A stretch of 64,000 nt of DNA from Pseudomonas anguilliseptica (GTDB lineage Bacteria; Pseudomonadota; Gammaproteobacteria; Pseudomonadales; Pseudomonadaceae), in assembly GCF_900105355.1 (NCBI RefSeq), contig NZ_FNSC01000001.1, forward strand, positions 4,588,001 through 4,652,000, in the 5' to 3' direction. The position numbers were made by a program, and so were the translations under genes. The notes beneath the pieces were generated by a model. That model worked only from the letters and a program-made list of their open reading frames with translations. It did not search any database and was not told the DNA's origin. The stretch's first letter is position 1; each line of letters begins with the position of its first letter. Of this stretch, positions 52,797 through 62,720 are shown piece after piece.

Positions 52797-54274
52797 CTAT
52801 TCCGGAGCCGGCAAACGCTTGCGATCGAGCTTGCCACTGGCGGTTTTCGGCAAACTATCGAGCAGTAGGATGCGCCCGGGGATCATGTAGTGCGGCAGCC
52901 GCTGCTGCAGCGCGCGGCGAATGCTCATACGGCCCAAACCAGCGTCCTCGCGCAGTTCCACGTACGCCACCAGACACGCCTCATCGCCGCTGCCATGCAG
53001 GCGCACCGCCGCATCCTGCACGCCGTCGATACGCCTTAGACAGACTTCGATCTCGCCCAACTCGATGCGAAAGCCGCGCAGTTTGATCTGCTCGTCACGC
53101 CGCCCCAGATAGCGGTAGGCGTCTTCACCGACCCGCTGCACGCGGTCACCGGTGCGATACAGCTGGCGGCCTTGCCAGCTAATAAAGCTCTGTGCAGTCA
53201 GGTCATCACGCGCCCAGTAGCCGCTGGCCAACGACGGCCCTTCGATGCACAGCTCGCCCTCGCCGCCGATAGGTAACGCCTCGCCTGCCTCATCCAGCAC
53301 CCAGTGGCGGTAGCCATCGAGGGACTGGTGCAGCAGCACGCCCTGCTCGCCGAGCGGCAATTGCACCTGCGCCATCAGCGACCAGACCGTGGCTTCGGTG
53401 GGGCCATAGCAATTCCACAGTTGGCCAACCAATGGCACCAGGCGCTCGGCCAGAGGCGCATCCAGCGCCTCGCCGCCGCACAACGCAGTCAGCCCGGCGC
53501 GGCCTGGCCAGCCGGCCTTGAGCAGCATGCGCCAGAATGCCGGGGTGGCCTGCAGGGTGTTGATTTCCGGATGCTCGGCCAAGAGCCTGAGCAGCGCATC
53601 CGGGTCCTTGTGCGCCGAATTGCCGACCACTTCCAGTGCGCCCCCGCCCCATAGCGGGCCGAGCATTTCCAGCTGGGAGATATCGAAGGCCGGGGTAGTG
53701 ATAAACAACCAGCGGGTGGCGCTACCCAACTGCAGTCGGCGGCTGGCGGCGCTGAGGAAATTGGCCAGGGCGCGGCGGCTGATCACCACACCTTTGGGCC
53801 GCCCGGTGGAGCCCGAGGTAAACATCATATAAGCCGGCTGTTGCTCATCCAGCGCCGGCCAGCTTAGCTCGCCGCCCTCACCTTCGCGCAGGTGCAGGCT
53901 CGGCATGGCAAAGCTGCCCAGGCCCTCGGCATCCTGCAGCACCAGCGCCAGTTCGGCGTCGTCGGCAATGCCCTGCAAGCGCTCGAGGGGGAACTCCGGA
54001 TCCAGCGGCACAAAGCACAACCCGTTATGCAGACAGGCCAGCGTCGCCGCCAACAGATCGGCGAGCGTTGCAAGTACAGGCCGACCCGCGCGCCAGGCGG
54101 CACGCCCCGCGCCGTCAGTTGCGCGGCAATCGCCGCCGTACGCGCGGCCAGGCGCGCGTAGCTGTAACGCTGGCCTGCCCAGCCCAGCGCCATGGCATCC
54201 GCCTGTTCGGCGAATACCTGCGCCAGGTGCGGACCCAGCAGTGGCACGCCGAGGTTGTGTTGCATCACCGTCAT
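52797..54274 (-). pseudogene. Stand-alone NRPS adenylation domain, glycine-type code, frameshifted (AmoH-like)
   Basis: ATG 54274 overlaps the previous NRPS stop (ATGA). The first 70 or so residues (AGQRYSYARLAARTAAIAAQ, RVGLYLQRS) are in one frame; from about 54060 the other frame continues with DLLAATLACLHNGLCFVPLD, the A3 motif MMFTSGSTGRPKG, NCYGPTEATVWS, YRTGDRVQR and the A10 motif PKTASGKLDRKRL. One extra C in TCGCC-GATC would rejoin them. Code residues read D-I-L-Q-L-G-C-V, close to the known glycine code. There is no carrier or condensation domain. It likely supplied glycine in trans. Confidence 0.8.
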
Positions 54275-57200
54275 TGCTGTACCTCCATAGCCAACCTGGC
54301 CAATTCACCCAGGTGCTGACGTAGGCGCTGCAGCAACTGCTCGCTGAGATCACCACGCAGGCAGCCGATCTGCCGCAGGGTCAGGCGGCCATCAAAGATC
54401 CCGCCGTGCAGGCTGATCAGCTCTGCCGAACGATTGTCCGCCGCACTCGGCCGCCCCGGCGCGATGGGCAACGGCTGCCAATCACCCTGGCCACTGCGCG
54501 CGCTGCCCAGGTAGTTCAACGCCACCGGTGGCAGCGGCAAGGGGTTGGGTTCCGTCAGGCTGGCGCGCAGCGGCATATAACCGACGCCGTTGTCCGGCAC
54601 CTGGCGCAGCTGTTCGGCGCACTGCGCAATCAGCTGCGCCCAGTCCGCCTGATCATCCAGCACCAGCGGGTACATGCTGGTAAACCAGCCCAGCGTGCGG
54701 CTGACATCCAGGCTCGGGTCAATCGCCTCGCGGCCATGGCCTTCCAGCAGAATCCACTGGCGCTGACCGAGGCCCATCTCGCTCAGCGTGCGGTTCAAGG
54801 CGGCCAACAGCAGGCTGCGCATCTCGCGGGCAAATACCTGAGTAGCGTGCTGGCTCAGTTGCTGGGTCAGCACTGGTTCCAGCTCGAGCAGATGCACCTG
54901 GGTCGGCTCGGCGCTGACCCATTCAGGCGCGATTCGGTAATCCATCGCAGCCATGCGTTCGCGCCAGAAGCGCAGCTGCGCACCGGCTTGCAACACATAG
55001 GCGGTCAGGCCCTGGCCCCATTGCCGGTAGCTGCTGGTCTTGGCCGGCAGCGCTTCGCCACGGTGCAACCGCGCCAGGTCATCGGCGAGAATGCGCCAGG
55101 ACACCGCATCGACCACCAGGTGATGGCAGGCGATAAACAGTGCGCGGCCCTGCGGCAGGTTCTCCACCAGCCCCCAGCAGAGCGTGCGCCCCAGCATCGG
55201 CTCGAAGTGGCTTTGCAACTTGGTTAAGGCTAATTGCAAACCCGTTTCGCCCAGCTCGCGGTAGTCCAGTAATGCGGGTGAGCCCAGCGGCAGGTTCTCT
55301 AGATAACGCTGGCCACTTTCCGTTACCGCCAGGCGCAAGGCATCGTGATGCTGCAGCAGCTGTTGCAGATAGCTGCGTAACTGCGGTGCGCCAACGTCCT
55401 CGGGCAAGCGCAGCAGCACGCCCTGGTTCCAGTGCTGTGGGGTGGCCAGCGGCTGCTCGTAGAACCAGCGTTGAATCGGCTGCAAGGGAAACTCACCGAT
55501 CAGCACGCCCTGCTCGGCCTGCACCGCGATATCTTTGCGCTTGCTGCCCAGCACCCGGCACAGGCGGCGCACGGTCTTGGCCTCGAACACTTCCTTGACC
55601 GAGCAGGCATAACCGGCATCGCGCAGGCGTGTGGTCAGCTGGATACTCAGGATCGAATCGCCGCCGAGCTGGAAGAAGTCGCTCTGCACACCGAGCGGCT
55701 GATTCAGCACGGCCTGCCAGATGGCGAGGATCTCGGCCTCGAGCGGGTTGGCTGGCGGCGTATGCTCGCCGCCAGCCGCCAGATCGATCTTCGGCAGTTG
55801 ACGCAGGTCGAGCTTGCCATTGGGCGTCAGCGGCATCTGTTCAAGCAGCACCAGGCTGCTCGGCACCATATATTCCGGCAGGCGCTGCGCCACATCATGC
55901 AGGATCGCCTCGACCGCAGGCTGAGCTGCACCGGGCTTGAGCGCCGCGTAGGCGACCAGGGCCTGGCGCTGGCCATCGCGCAGCACCAGCACCTTGACCT
56001 GTTGCAACTCCGGGCAGCTAAGGCTCAGCTGGGTTTCGATCTCCCCCGGCTCAATGCGGTAGCCGCGCAGCTTGATCTGCTCATCCAGCCGACCGAGGTA
56101 TTCATAGTCACCATTACCCAACAACCGCGCACGGTCGCCACTGTGGTACAGACGCAGCGTCACGCCGGCCACGCAGTGTTCGCGGAACACCGCCGCCGTG
56201 CGCTCAGGCTGATTCAGATAGCCGCGCGCCAGGCCGAGGCCGGCCAGACACAGCTCGCCCGGTACCCCGACCGGACAGAGGTTGCCCAACTCATCGAGGA
56301 TCAGCGCCTGCATGCCGTCGATCGGCGAGCCGATGCTCAAACTGCTACCTGGCTCTAAGTGTTTGCATAACGCGGTCACCGTGGTCTCAGTCGGCCCGTA
56401 CATATTGATCAGGCGTACCCTCCCGGCCCAACGTTCGACCAACCCAGCCGGACAGGCCTCACCGCCAAAGCCAATCGCCTGCACAGTCGGCAGCGCAGAG
56501 TCCGGCAAGGTGGCGAGCAAGGCGGTGGGGAAAATCATATGGCTGCTGGCGCTGCGCTCAATCTGCTCGACTAGATCTTCATCCGGCTCCCCCCAAACCA
56601 GACTCGCACCCTGGGTCAGCGGTAGCAGCGCACACATATTGCCGGCGTCGAAGGACAGCGACATGCAGTTGAACATGCGTGCCTCGCAGCTCAGTTGCAG
56701 GCGCTGGGCATGGTCCTGCAGCAGGTTGACCAGGCTACCCTGCTCGACCATCACGCCCTTGGGCAGGCCGCTAGAACCGGAGGTGTAGATCACCTGGGCA
56801 AGCTGCTGCGGATCATGGCCGAGCGCCGGGGTGGTCGGCAGCATGCCGTCCAGTTGCGCCTGCAGGCTGGCATCCTGCAGATCGACCCAGCGCACGCCAG
56901 TGTTCAATGCAAATGGCGGCTCGCCCTGGCCGACGATCAACTCGATGCCGGCATCGCCGAGGATGTGTTGCAAGCGTTCACGCGGGTAGGCCGGGTCCAG
57001 CGGCACGTAGGCGGCGTTGATTTTCCAGATGGCCATCACTGCCACGGCGAAGGCATTCTCGCGGCGCGCCAGGACGCCTAGCAGCGCACCCGGGCCGCAG
57101 CCCTGGCTAAGCAGCCAGTGCGCCAGGCGATTGGCTCGCGCATCCAGCTCGGCATAACTGACAGCGCTATGGCCAACACCCAGGGCCGGGCGCTGCGGAT

Positions 57201-58833
57201 GCAGCCGCGCCATATCCTCGAACAGGCCCAGCGCCGTACGCCGGTTGGGATACTCACGGGGCAGCGCGGCCAGGCGCGCGGCGGTTTGCTGCACCAGTGG
57301 CTGATCGAGCAGTGGCAACGCCCAGATATCCATCTCGGGTTGTTCGACCACGGCCTCTAGCAGCAACAACAGGCGTTCGGCATAGCGTTCGATCGTGGCG
57401 TGCTCGAACAGCGCCGTGGCGTACAGCCAGTCAACCCGCACCGAGTCCATCAATTCGGTGACCTTGACCGAGATATCGGTCTTGGCCGGCAGCACCGGCG
57501 AGGTTTCCTCGACCGCCTGGCAACCGGGAATCAGGTCGTTGAAATCGACCCGCGCCTGGTACACCAGCATGATCTGGAAGATCGGGTTGATCGCCGTGTG
57601 GCGATCCATGCCGAGTGCCTCGCTAAGCGCCTCGAAGCGGTACAGCTGATGGTCGAAGGCTTCCAGGTCGTCCTTGCGGCAAGCCTGCAGGTAATCGCTA
57701 AAACTCTGCCGTTCGGGCAGCTGGGTGCGCAGCACCAGGGTGTTGACGAAAAAGCCCACCAGCCCTTCGATATCCGGGCGCTCGCGGTAGGCCAGCGGCG
57801 TGCCAATAACGATGTCGCGCTCGCCGCCATGTCGCGCCAACAGCAGCGCAAACACAGCATGCAGACCGATAAAGGGCGACGTGTTGTGCTGCTGGCAGAG
57901 CTGCTTGAAACGCTCCCACAACGCGTTGTCGATAGTCGAAAACACCAGCTCGCCACCACTGGCCTGATGCGCCGGGCGCGGTTTGTCCAGTGGCAGGCTG
58001 TGCACATCGGCGATGCCGCGCAGGCGCTCGACCCAGAAGGGTTTGAACTGCTCATGGTAATCACGGAACAGCGGCGAGTTGAACCAGCTGGCGTAGTCGA
58101 TGTAGTTCAGCGCCGGCGCTTGCCAGTTCAATGGCTGGCGATTCTGGAAGGCCAGAAACGCGGTTTTGAGGTCGGCAAACATGTTCTTCACCGACCAGCC
58201 GTCGGAGATGATGTGGTGCTGGGTGATCAGCAGCACGTGCTCACGCGCACCGAGGCGCAGCAGGTGTACACGGGTCAGCTCACCCGTGGTGAGGTCGAAG
58301 GGCCGGTTGATTTCCTCGCGCACCCGTTGTGCCACCTGAGCTTCACGGGCTGGGAACTCGAGTGCGGACAAATCCTCGACGTCCAGTTGCAGCGGCCGCT
58401 GCAGCAAAATCTGCTGCTCGCCACGGCCCTCGGCATTACGCACAAAGCGCGTGCGCAGGCTGCCGTGACGCTGCGCCAGCGCATCGAAGGCGAACGCCAG
58501 CGCCGGCACATCCAGCTCGCCGCTCAGGCGGAAATACACCGGCATGTTGTACAGGTGCGAGCTTTCTTCGTACTGCTCGATAAACCACAAACCGCTCTGC
58601 GACGACGACAGCGGGCCGCTCTCGGCGTGTTGCGCCTGGATCGGCGCGGCAAAGGCGTTGGCGGCCGCCAGGCAGGTGATGATGGCGTCGCGGTTGGCGC
58701 GAATCTGCTGGCCCAACTCCGGGGTGATAGCGTCCTTGCTCGACTGGGAAACCAGCTGGCCCTGGGCATTCAGACTCAGCTGCACGCCCTGGCGGGCCAG
58801 CTGGTTCAGCAGGCCGATGATATTAGTGCTCAT
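54271..58833 (-). CDS. Siderophore NRPS, TubC-C-A-T-E (AmoG-like)
   Basis: A 1520-residue synthetase. Domains: TubC-type docking (about 1-55, IIGLLNQLARQGVQLSLNAQ), condensation (HH206-207 and D211 in HHIISDGWS), adenylation (about 520-1010, VIYTSGSSGLPKGVMVEQG, YGPTETTVT), carrier with phosphopantetheine Ser1060 in LGGDSILSI, and a terminal epimerisation domain (HH1237 in HHLVVDAVSW). The product residue should therefore be a D-amino acid. The A-domain code reads about D-A-M-I-G-G-M-V, which I cannot assign; a bulky hydrophobic residue is compatible. No thioesterase is present. It lies 35 bases after the EntA-like gene frame end. Confidence 0.9.
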   Translation of the reverse strand: MSTNIIGLLNQLARQGVQLSLNAQGQLVSQSSKDAITPELGQQIRANRDAIITCLAAANAFAAPIQAQHAESGPLSSSQSGLWFIEQYEESSHLYNMPVYFRLSGELDVPALAFAFDALAQRHGSLRTRFVRNAEGRGEQQILLQRPLQLDVEDLSALEFPAREAQVAQRVREEINRPFDLTTGELTRVHLLRLGAREHVLLITQHHIISDGWSVKNMFADLKTAFLAFQNRQPLNWQAPALNYIDYASWFNSPLFRDYHEQFKPFWVERLRGIADVHSLPLDKPRPAHQASGGELVFSTIDNALWERFKQLCQQHNTSPFIGLHAVFALLLARHGGERDIVIGTPLAYRERPDIEGLVGFFVNTLVLRTQLPERQSFSDYLQACRKDDLEAFDHQLYRFEALSEALGMDRHTAINPIFQIMLVYQARVDFNDLIPGCQAVEETSPVLPAKTDISVKVTELMDSVRVDWLYATALFEHATIERYAERLLLLLEAVVEQPEMDIWALPLLDQPLVQQTAARLAALPREYPNRRTALGLFEDMARLHPQRPALGVGHSAVSYAELDARANRLAHWLLSQGCGPGALLGVLARRENAFAVAVMAIWKINAAYVPLDPAYPRERLQHILGDAGIELIVGQGEPPFALNTGVRWVDLQDASLQAQLDGMLPTTPALGHDPQQLAQVIYTSGSSGLPKGVMVEQGSLVNLLQDHAQRLQLSCEARMFNCMSLSFDAGNMCALLPLTQGASLVWGEPDEDLVEQIERSASSHMIFPTALLATLPDSALPTVQAIGFGGEACPAGLVERWAGRVRLINMYGPTETTVTALCKHLEPGSSLSIGSPIDGMQALILDELGNLCPVGVPGELCLAGLGLARGYLNQPERTAAVFREHCVAGVTLRLYHSGDRARLLGNGDYEYLGRLDEQIKLRGYRIEPGEIETQLSLSCPELQQVKVLVLRDGQRQALVAYAALKPGAAQPAVEAILHDVAQRLPEYMVPSSLVLLEQMPLTPNGKLDLRQLPKIDLAAGGEHTPPANPLEAEILAIWQAVLNQPLGVQSDFFQLGGDSILSIQLTTRLRDAGYACSVKEVFEAKTVRRLCRVLGSKRKDIAVQAEQGVLIGEFPLQPIQRWFYEQPLATPQHWNQGVLLRLPEDVGAPQLRSYLQQLLQHHDALRLAVTESGQRYLENLPLGSPALLDYRELGETGLQLALTKLQSHFEPMLGRTLCWGLVENLPQGRALFIACHHLVVDAVSWRILADDLARLHRGEALPAKTSSYRQWGQGLTAYVLQAGAQLRFWRERMAAMDYRIAPEWVSAEPTQVHLLELEPVLTQQLSQHATQVFAREMRSLLLAALNRTLSEMGLGQRQWILLEGHGREAIDPSLDVSRTLGWFTSMYPLVLDDQADWAQLIAQCAEQLRQVPDNGVGYMPLRASLTEPNPLPLPPVALNYLGSARSGQGDWQPLPIAPGRPSAADNRSAELISLHGGIFDGRLTLRQIGCLRGDLSEQLLQRLRQHLGELARLAMEVQQ

Positions 58834-58843
58834 GCGTATCCTC

Positions 58844-59609
58844 TCAGTCGGTCAGGCTTGCGCCGCCGTCAAACCACGATGTCTTGCAGGGTGATGTGGC
58901 TGGCCAGACTGGAGGCCAGGAACAGCACGACGCTGGCGACCTCCGCCGGGGTGGCGATCTTCTGCAGCGGGATGCCCAGCTTGAACTGCTCGGGAAAGCC
59001 GGCGATGGTGCGCGTCGCTGCATCGGCGCTGTGCCACATGCCGCGCTGCATTGGCGTGTCGGTGGAGCCCGGTGACACCAGGTTGCAGCGCACGCCATGG
59101 GTCGCCAGCTCCAGGCCGGCAGTACGGATCAGGCTGCTCAGGGCTGCCTTGGACGCGCTGTAGGCGGCCATCTGCATGCGCGGCACATGCGCCGCGTTGC
59201 TGCTTACCGCCACTACTGCGCCACGCCGCCAGGCCTTGAAGCGCGGCATCAGCTGGCGCAGCAAATAGAACGGTCCGGAAACATTCACCCGCAGGCAGGC
59301 ATCCCAGTCCTCCAGCGCCAGCTCCTCGATCGGTGCCAGACGCAGCACGCCGGCGACACTGGCCAGCACATCGATCACCCCATGGGCACCCAGTAACTCG
59401 TGGCAGGCCTGCTGCACCGCCTGGGCATCGCCGATATCCAGTACATAGCGGGTAAAGCCGTAATCCTGCTCGGGGAAGCTCAGGTCGAAGCCGATCACCT
59501 GCCCGCCCAACTGGGCAACCCCCTCCGCCACACTGCGGCCAATGCCCTGGCCGGCACCGGTGACCCAGATGGTCTGACCGCTGAAATCCATTTGTCTGTT
59601 TATTGGCAT
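58844..59609 (-). pseudogene. entA: 2,3-dihydro-2,3-dihydroxybenzoate dehydrogenase, 3'-end frameshift
   Basis: A short-chain dehydrogenase oxidising 2,3-diDHB to 2,3-dihydroxybenzoate with NAD+. It shows TGAGQGIGRSVAEGVAQLG (cofactor loop), the catalytic Ser in VAVSSNAAHVPRM and YSASK. ATG 59609 has AAGGA upstream. The frame ends at TGA 58869 after LQDIVV (246 residues). An extra T (AAA on the plus strand at 58871-58873) causes this; without it the protein would continue DGGASLTD to 58844, the normal VDGG-type end of the family. The loss is small, so some activity may survive if the shift is real. Confidence 0.85.
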
Positions 59610-59618
59610 GACGCTTCC

Positions 59619-62600
59619 TTACCAGACCTGTTCCACCTGCGCTTCACTCTGCAGCACGCGGCTGTCGAGGAAGTGGCAGAAGTCCGCCAGACGCGGGTGA
59701 TCGAAGACATCGGAAACCTTCACCGCCGTGCCGAACTCACTGGCCAGACGGTTGACGATCTGGATGGTCTGCAGCGACTGGCCGCCCAGTTCGAAGAAGT
59801 TGTCAGCGGCCTGAATCGCACTGACGCCGAGAATTTGCTGCCAGATGCTGCGCACCCGTTGCTGGGTCTCATCGTCCAGCGCCTGCTCGCGCGAGCCTTG
59901 CAGGTACTCAGTGTGCAGGCGCTTGCGGTCGAGCTTGTTGCTGGCGGTGCGCGGCAACGCCGGGTAGTGCCGGTAGTCGGTCGGCACCATGGCCGCTGGC
60001 AGCAGCTTGCTCAGCTCCTGGCGAATGCCGCGCAGGTCATCCCGCGGGCCACTGATAAAGGCCACCAGCCGACGCAGCCCGCCACCCAGTTCCAGGCCCT
60101 GTACGCAGGCCTCATCGACACCGCTCAAGGCCAGCAGACGCGACTCGACTTCGCCGGGCTGGATGCGATAACCGCTGATCTTGAATTCGTTGTCCAGACG
60201 GCCGAGGTAAACCAGCCGGGCACCCTCCACGCGCACCCGATCACCGGTGCGATAGACCGGCGTCTGCTGCGCGCCGATCAGCAGGCTGGCAAAGGCTTGC
60301 GAATCACTGCCCAGGTAGCCGTTGGCCAATTGCGCACCGCACAGCACCAGCTCGCCCTCCTCGGCCGGACGTTCGCCACGACCCAGCACCAGCGCCGTTA
60401 CGCCGCCTAGCGGCTGACCGATTGGCAGGCTATCGCCGCCAGGTGCGAGGTTTTGCAGGTCGCAGGTGCTCGCCACCACCGTGGTTTCGGTTGGGCCATA
60501 GGTGTTGATCAGGCGAATCGCTGGCGGGGCCATGCGCTGCCAGGCCGTCAGTTGTTCGGGATAGACCGCCTCGCCGCCGATGATCACGCTCTTCAGCCCA
60601 CTCGGCACCTGCACCAGGCCAGCACGCAGGGCCACCACCCATTCGTTCCAGAACGCGGTCGGCAGGTCGAGCACGCTGATTGCCAGTTGCTCGAGACCTT
60701 CGACAAAGGCGCTGATCGATTCCAGCAGCGCATCGGTACGCAGCACCAAGGTTGCGCCTGCGCTGAGGCTGACAAACACCTCCTCGATACTGGCGTCGAA
60801 GTTGAACGGGGCGAACTGCAGCATGCGATCGCTGGCAGCCACGCCATAGCGCAGGCGCGCCGCCTGGATAAAGTGATCCAGCGCGCGGTGGCTGATTTCC
60901 ACACCCTTGGGCGTACCGGTGGAGCCGGAGGTGAACATCAGGTAGGCCGCGGCCTCGGCCTGACGTGGTGCGCAGAGGCGCGTGGCGCTGTGCAGCACGC
61001 CCGCCAGTTCGATCGGACCACTGTAGCTATCGGCCAGGCGATGGCGGAACGCCGCTTCAGTGACCACCAGTGCCAGCTGCGCGGTGGCGCAGATCAGCCG
61101 CTGACGCTCGCCAGGCTGCTCCGGATCGAGCGGCACATACACCGCACCGGCCAACAGCACGCCGAGCTGCACGACAATCGCCTCGGGGCTGCGGCTGAGC
61201 ATCACCCCAACCCGCTCGCCCGGTTGCACGCCACGTTCACTCAAGGCAGCGGCGATGGTTTCGGCCTGTGCCTGCAACTCACCGTAAGTAAGCCTGCGCT
61301 CGCCCTGGCACAGCGCCAGGTGCTGTGGCTGGCGTTCGGCCTGGGCGCGAATGGCCAGCAGCACGCTGCCGACCTCGGCCATGGCGGTCTGCTCGGCGAT
61401 CGGCGCGCTGAGCAAATGTTGCGCGCGGTACTGCGCGCTCCAGGCGCTGAGCAACTCATCACGCGGCTGTTGCGGGGCCTGCAACCAGGCAGCCAGCAGG
61501 CTGAACAACTCCTCCTGCAGCGCGCGCACCTGCGCCTGGCTGTAGCACGCCGGGTTGGCGTCGTAATCCAGCAGCGGCACACCATCAGCCCCCAGGTGCA
61601 CTTCCAGGGTCAGATCTTCCACCGGGCCGGCGCTCAGGCTCAAGGTTCGCGCCGGGCAGTCGCCAAAGGTCTGCGGCCGGTCGAACGGCATGATATTGAT
61701 CAGCGGGCCGAACAGGCGCTGCTCGCCGCCGACCCGGCCGAGGTCGCGACGCAGCGATTCGTAGCGGTAATGCTGATGCTTGCGGCTGCTGCGACGCAGC
61801 TTGCCGATGCTCTGCGCGGCCTCAAGCAGGTTGGCCTGATCGCTTAGATCGAGGCACAGCGGCGCGATGTTCATCTGCATGCAGGGCACGTTGAAGGAGG
61901 CCGAACCCATACGGTTCATCACCATCAACCCGAGCACCTGAGCGGCGCTGCCGCTGACCTGACGCAGCTGCGCCGATAACGCGGCCAACAGCAGATCCGG
62001 CCAGCCAATTTTATTGGCCTCGGCCAGTTGATTCAGCGCCTGCCACAGCGCCGGCGGGAACGCCGCCGAATGACGAAGGAAGGTCGCCGAAATAGGCGCG
62101 ACACGCTCGCTAAAGCTGACTGCCTCAGGCAACGCACCGAGCTGTTCACGCCAGTAGTCGCGAGCCGCAGCCGTGCGCCCCTGGTTTTCACGCTCGGCGT
62201 CTTCGGCAAGTACTACGGCGTAGTCACCGAACTCGCAAGGTGCGGCCGGTTCACCGCGCGTTGCCGCGCCATACAACTGTGCAACGCGCTGATAGAGCAG
62301 GTTGCTGCCATAACCATCGAGGGCGATGTGGTGAATGCAGCCGTAGAGAAAATCCACCTGCTCGCCCTGCAGCAGAGTGAAGCGGCAGGGCAGCTCGCAT
62401 TCCAGATCGAACGGCTGGCGAATCTCGCTCATGCCCCACTGCTGCACCCAGGCCTGAGCATCGACCCCGACCGGTATTTTCACCTGCGCCACGCTGAGCG
62501 GCAGCTCGGCAGGGTTGAACCACAGCTGCTCGCCATCGACCACGAAATGCCCGGACAGCGCTTCGCACTCGCTGACCGCCTGGCGCAACGCGGCGAGCAG

Positions 62601-62720
62601 CGGCGGCGCCTGGATCTTGCCGGCGAAGGCAATGCATTCGGCGGTGTTGAACATGGCACGGTCTTCATTCAGCACATAGCCGTGCCACAGGCCCTGCTGG
62701 GCGACACCTGGCGACCTCAT
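59619..62720 (-). CDS. Siderophore NRPS, C-A-T, lysine-type code (AmoF-like)
   Basis: A 1033-residue synthetase. Domains: condensation (HH130-131, D135 in IHHIALDGYGS), adenylation (YLMFTSGSTGTPKGVEISHR, YGPTETTVVAS, YRTGDRVRV, A10 in TASNKLDRKRL) and carrier with Ser982 in LGGQSLQTI. Code residues read D-A-E-D-I-G-T-V, with two acidic residues in the pocket, which I recall as a lysine code. The condensation domain would join the aryl group from the EntB-like carrier to lysine. The ATG at 62720 overlaps the EntB stop (ATGA); upstream open frame belongs to EntB. Confidence 0.9.
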   Translation of the reverse strand: MRSPGVAQQGLWHGYVLNEDRAMFNTAECIAFAGKIQAPPLLAALRQAVSECEALSGHFVVDGEQLWFNPAELPLSVAQVKIPVGVDAQAWVQQWGMSEIRQPFDLECELPCRFTLLQGEQVDFLYGCIHHIALDGYGSNLLYQRVAQLYGAATRGEPAAPCEFGDYAVVLAEDAERENQGRTAAARDYWREQLGALPEAVSFSERVAPISATFLRHSAAFPPALWQALNQLAEANKIGWPDLLLAALSAQLRQVSGSAAQVLGLMVMNRMGSASFNVPCMQMNIAPLCLDLSDQANLLEAAQSIGKLRRSSRKHQHYRYESLRRDLGRVGGEQRLFGPLINIMPFDRPQTFGDCPARTLSLSAGPVEDLTLEVHLGADGVPLLDYDANPACYSQAQVRALQEELFSLLAAWLQAPQQPRDELLSAWSAQYRAQHLLSAPIAEQTAMAEVGSVLLAIRAQAERQPQHLALCQGERRLTYGELQAQAETIAAALSERGVQPGERVGVMLSRSPEAIVVQLGVLLAGAVYVPLDPEQPGERQRLICATAQLALVVTEAAFRHRLADSYSGPIELAGVLHSATRLCAPRQAEAAAYLMFTSGSTGTPKGVEISHRALDHFIQAARLRYGVAASDRMLQFAPFNFDASIEEVFVSLSAGATLVLRTDALLESISAFVEGLEQLAISVLDLPTAFWNEWVVALRAGLVQVPSGLKSVIIGGEAVYPEQLTAWQRMAPPAIRLINTYGPTETTVVASTCDLQNLAPGGDSLPIGQPLGGVTALVLGRGERPAEEGELVLCGAQLANGYLGSDSQAFASLLIGAQQTPVYRTGDRVRVEGARLVYLGRLDNEFKISGYRIQPGEVESRLLALSGVDEACVQGLELGGGLRRLVAFISGPRDDLRGIRQELSKLLPAAMVPTDYRHYPALPRTASNKLDRKRLHTEYLQGSREQALDDETQQRVRSIWQQILGVSAIQAADNFFELGGQSLQTIQIVNRLASEFGTAVKVSDVFDHPRLADFCHFLDSRVLQSEAQVEQVW

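Noticed and set aside
57400..59163. 587-codon plus-strand open frame across the NRPS and EntA genes
   Set aside because: Antisense shadow with no domain; the minus strand carries clear NRPS motifs.
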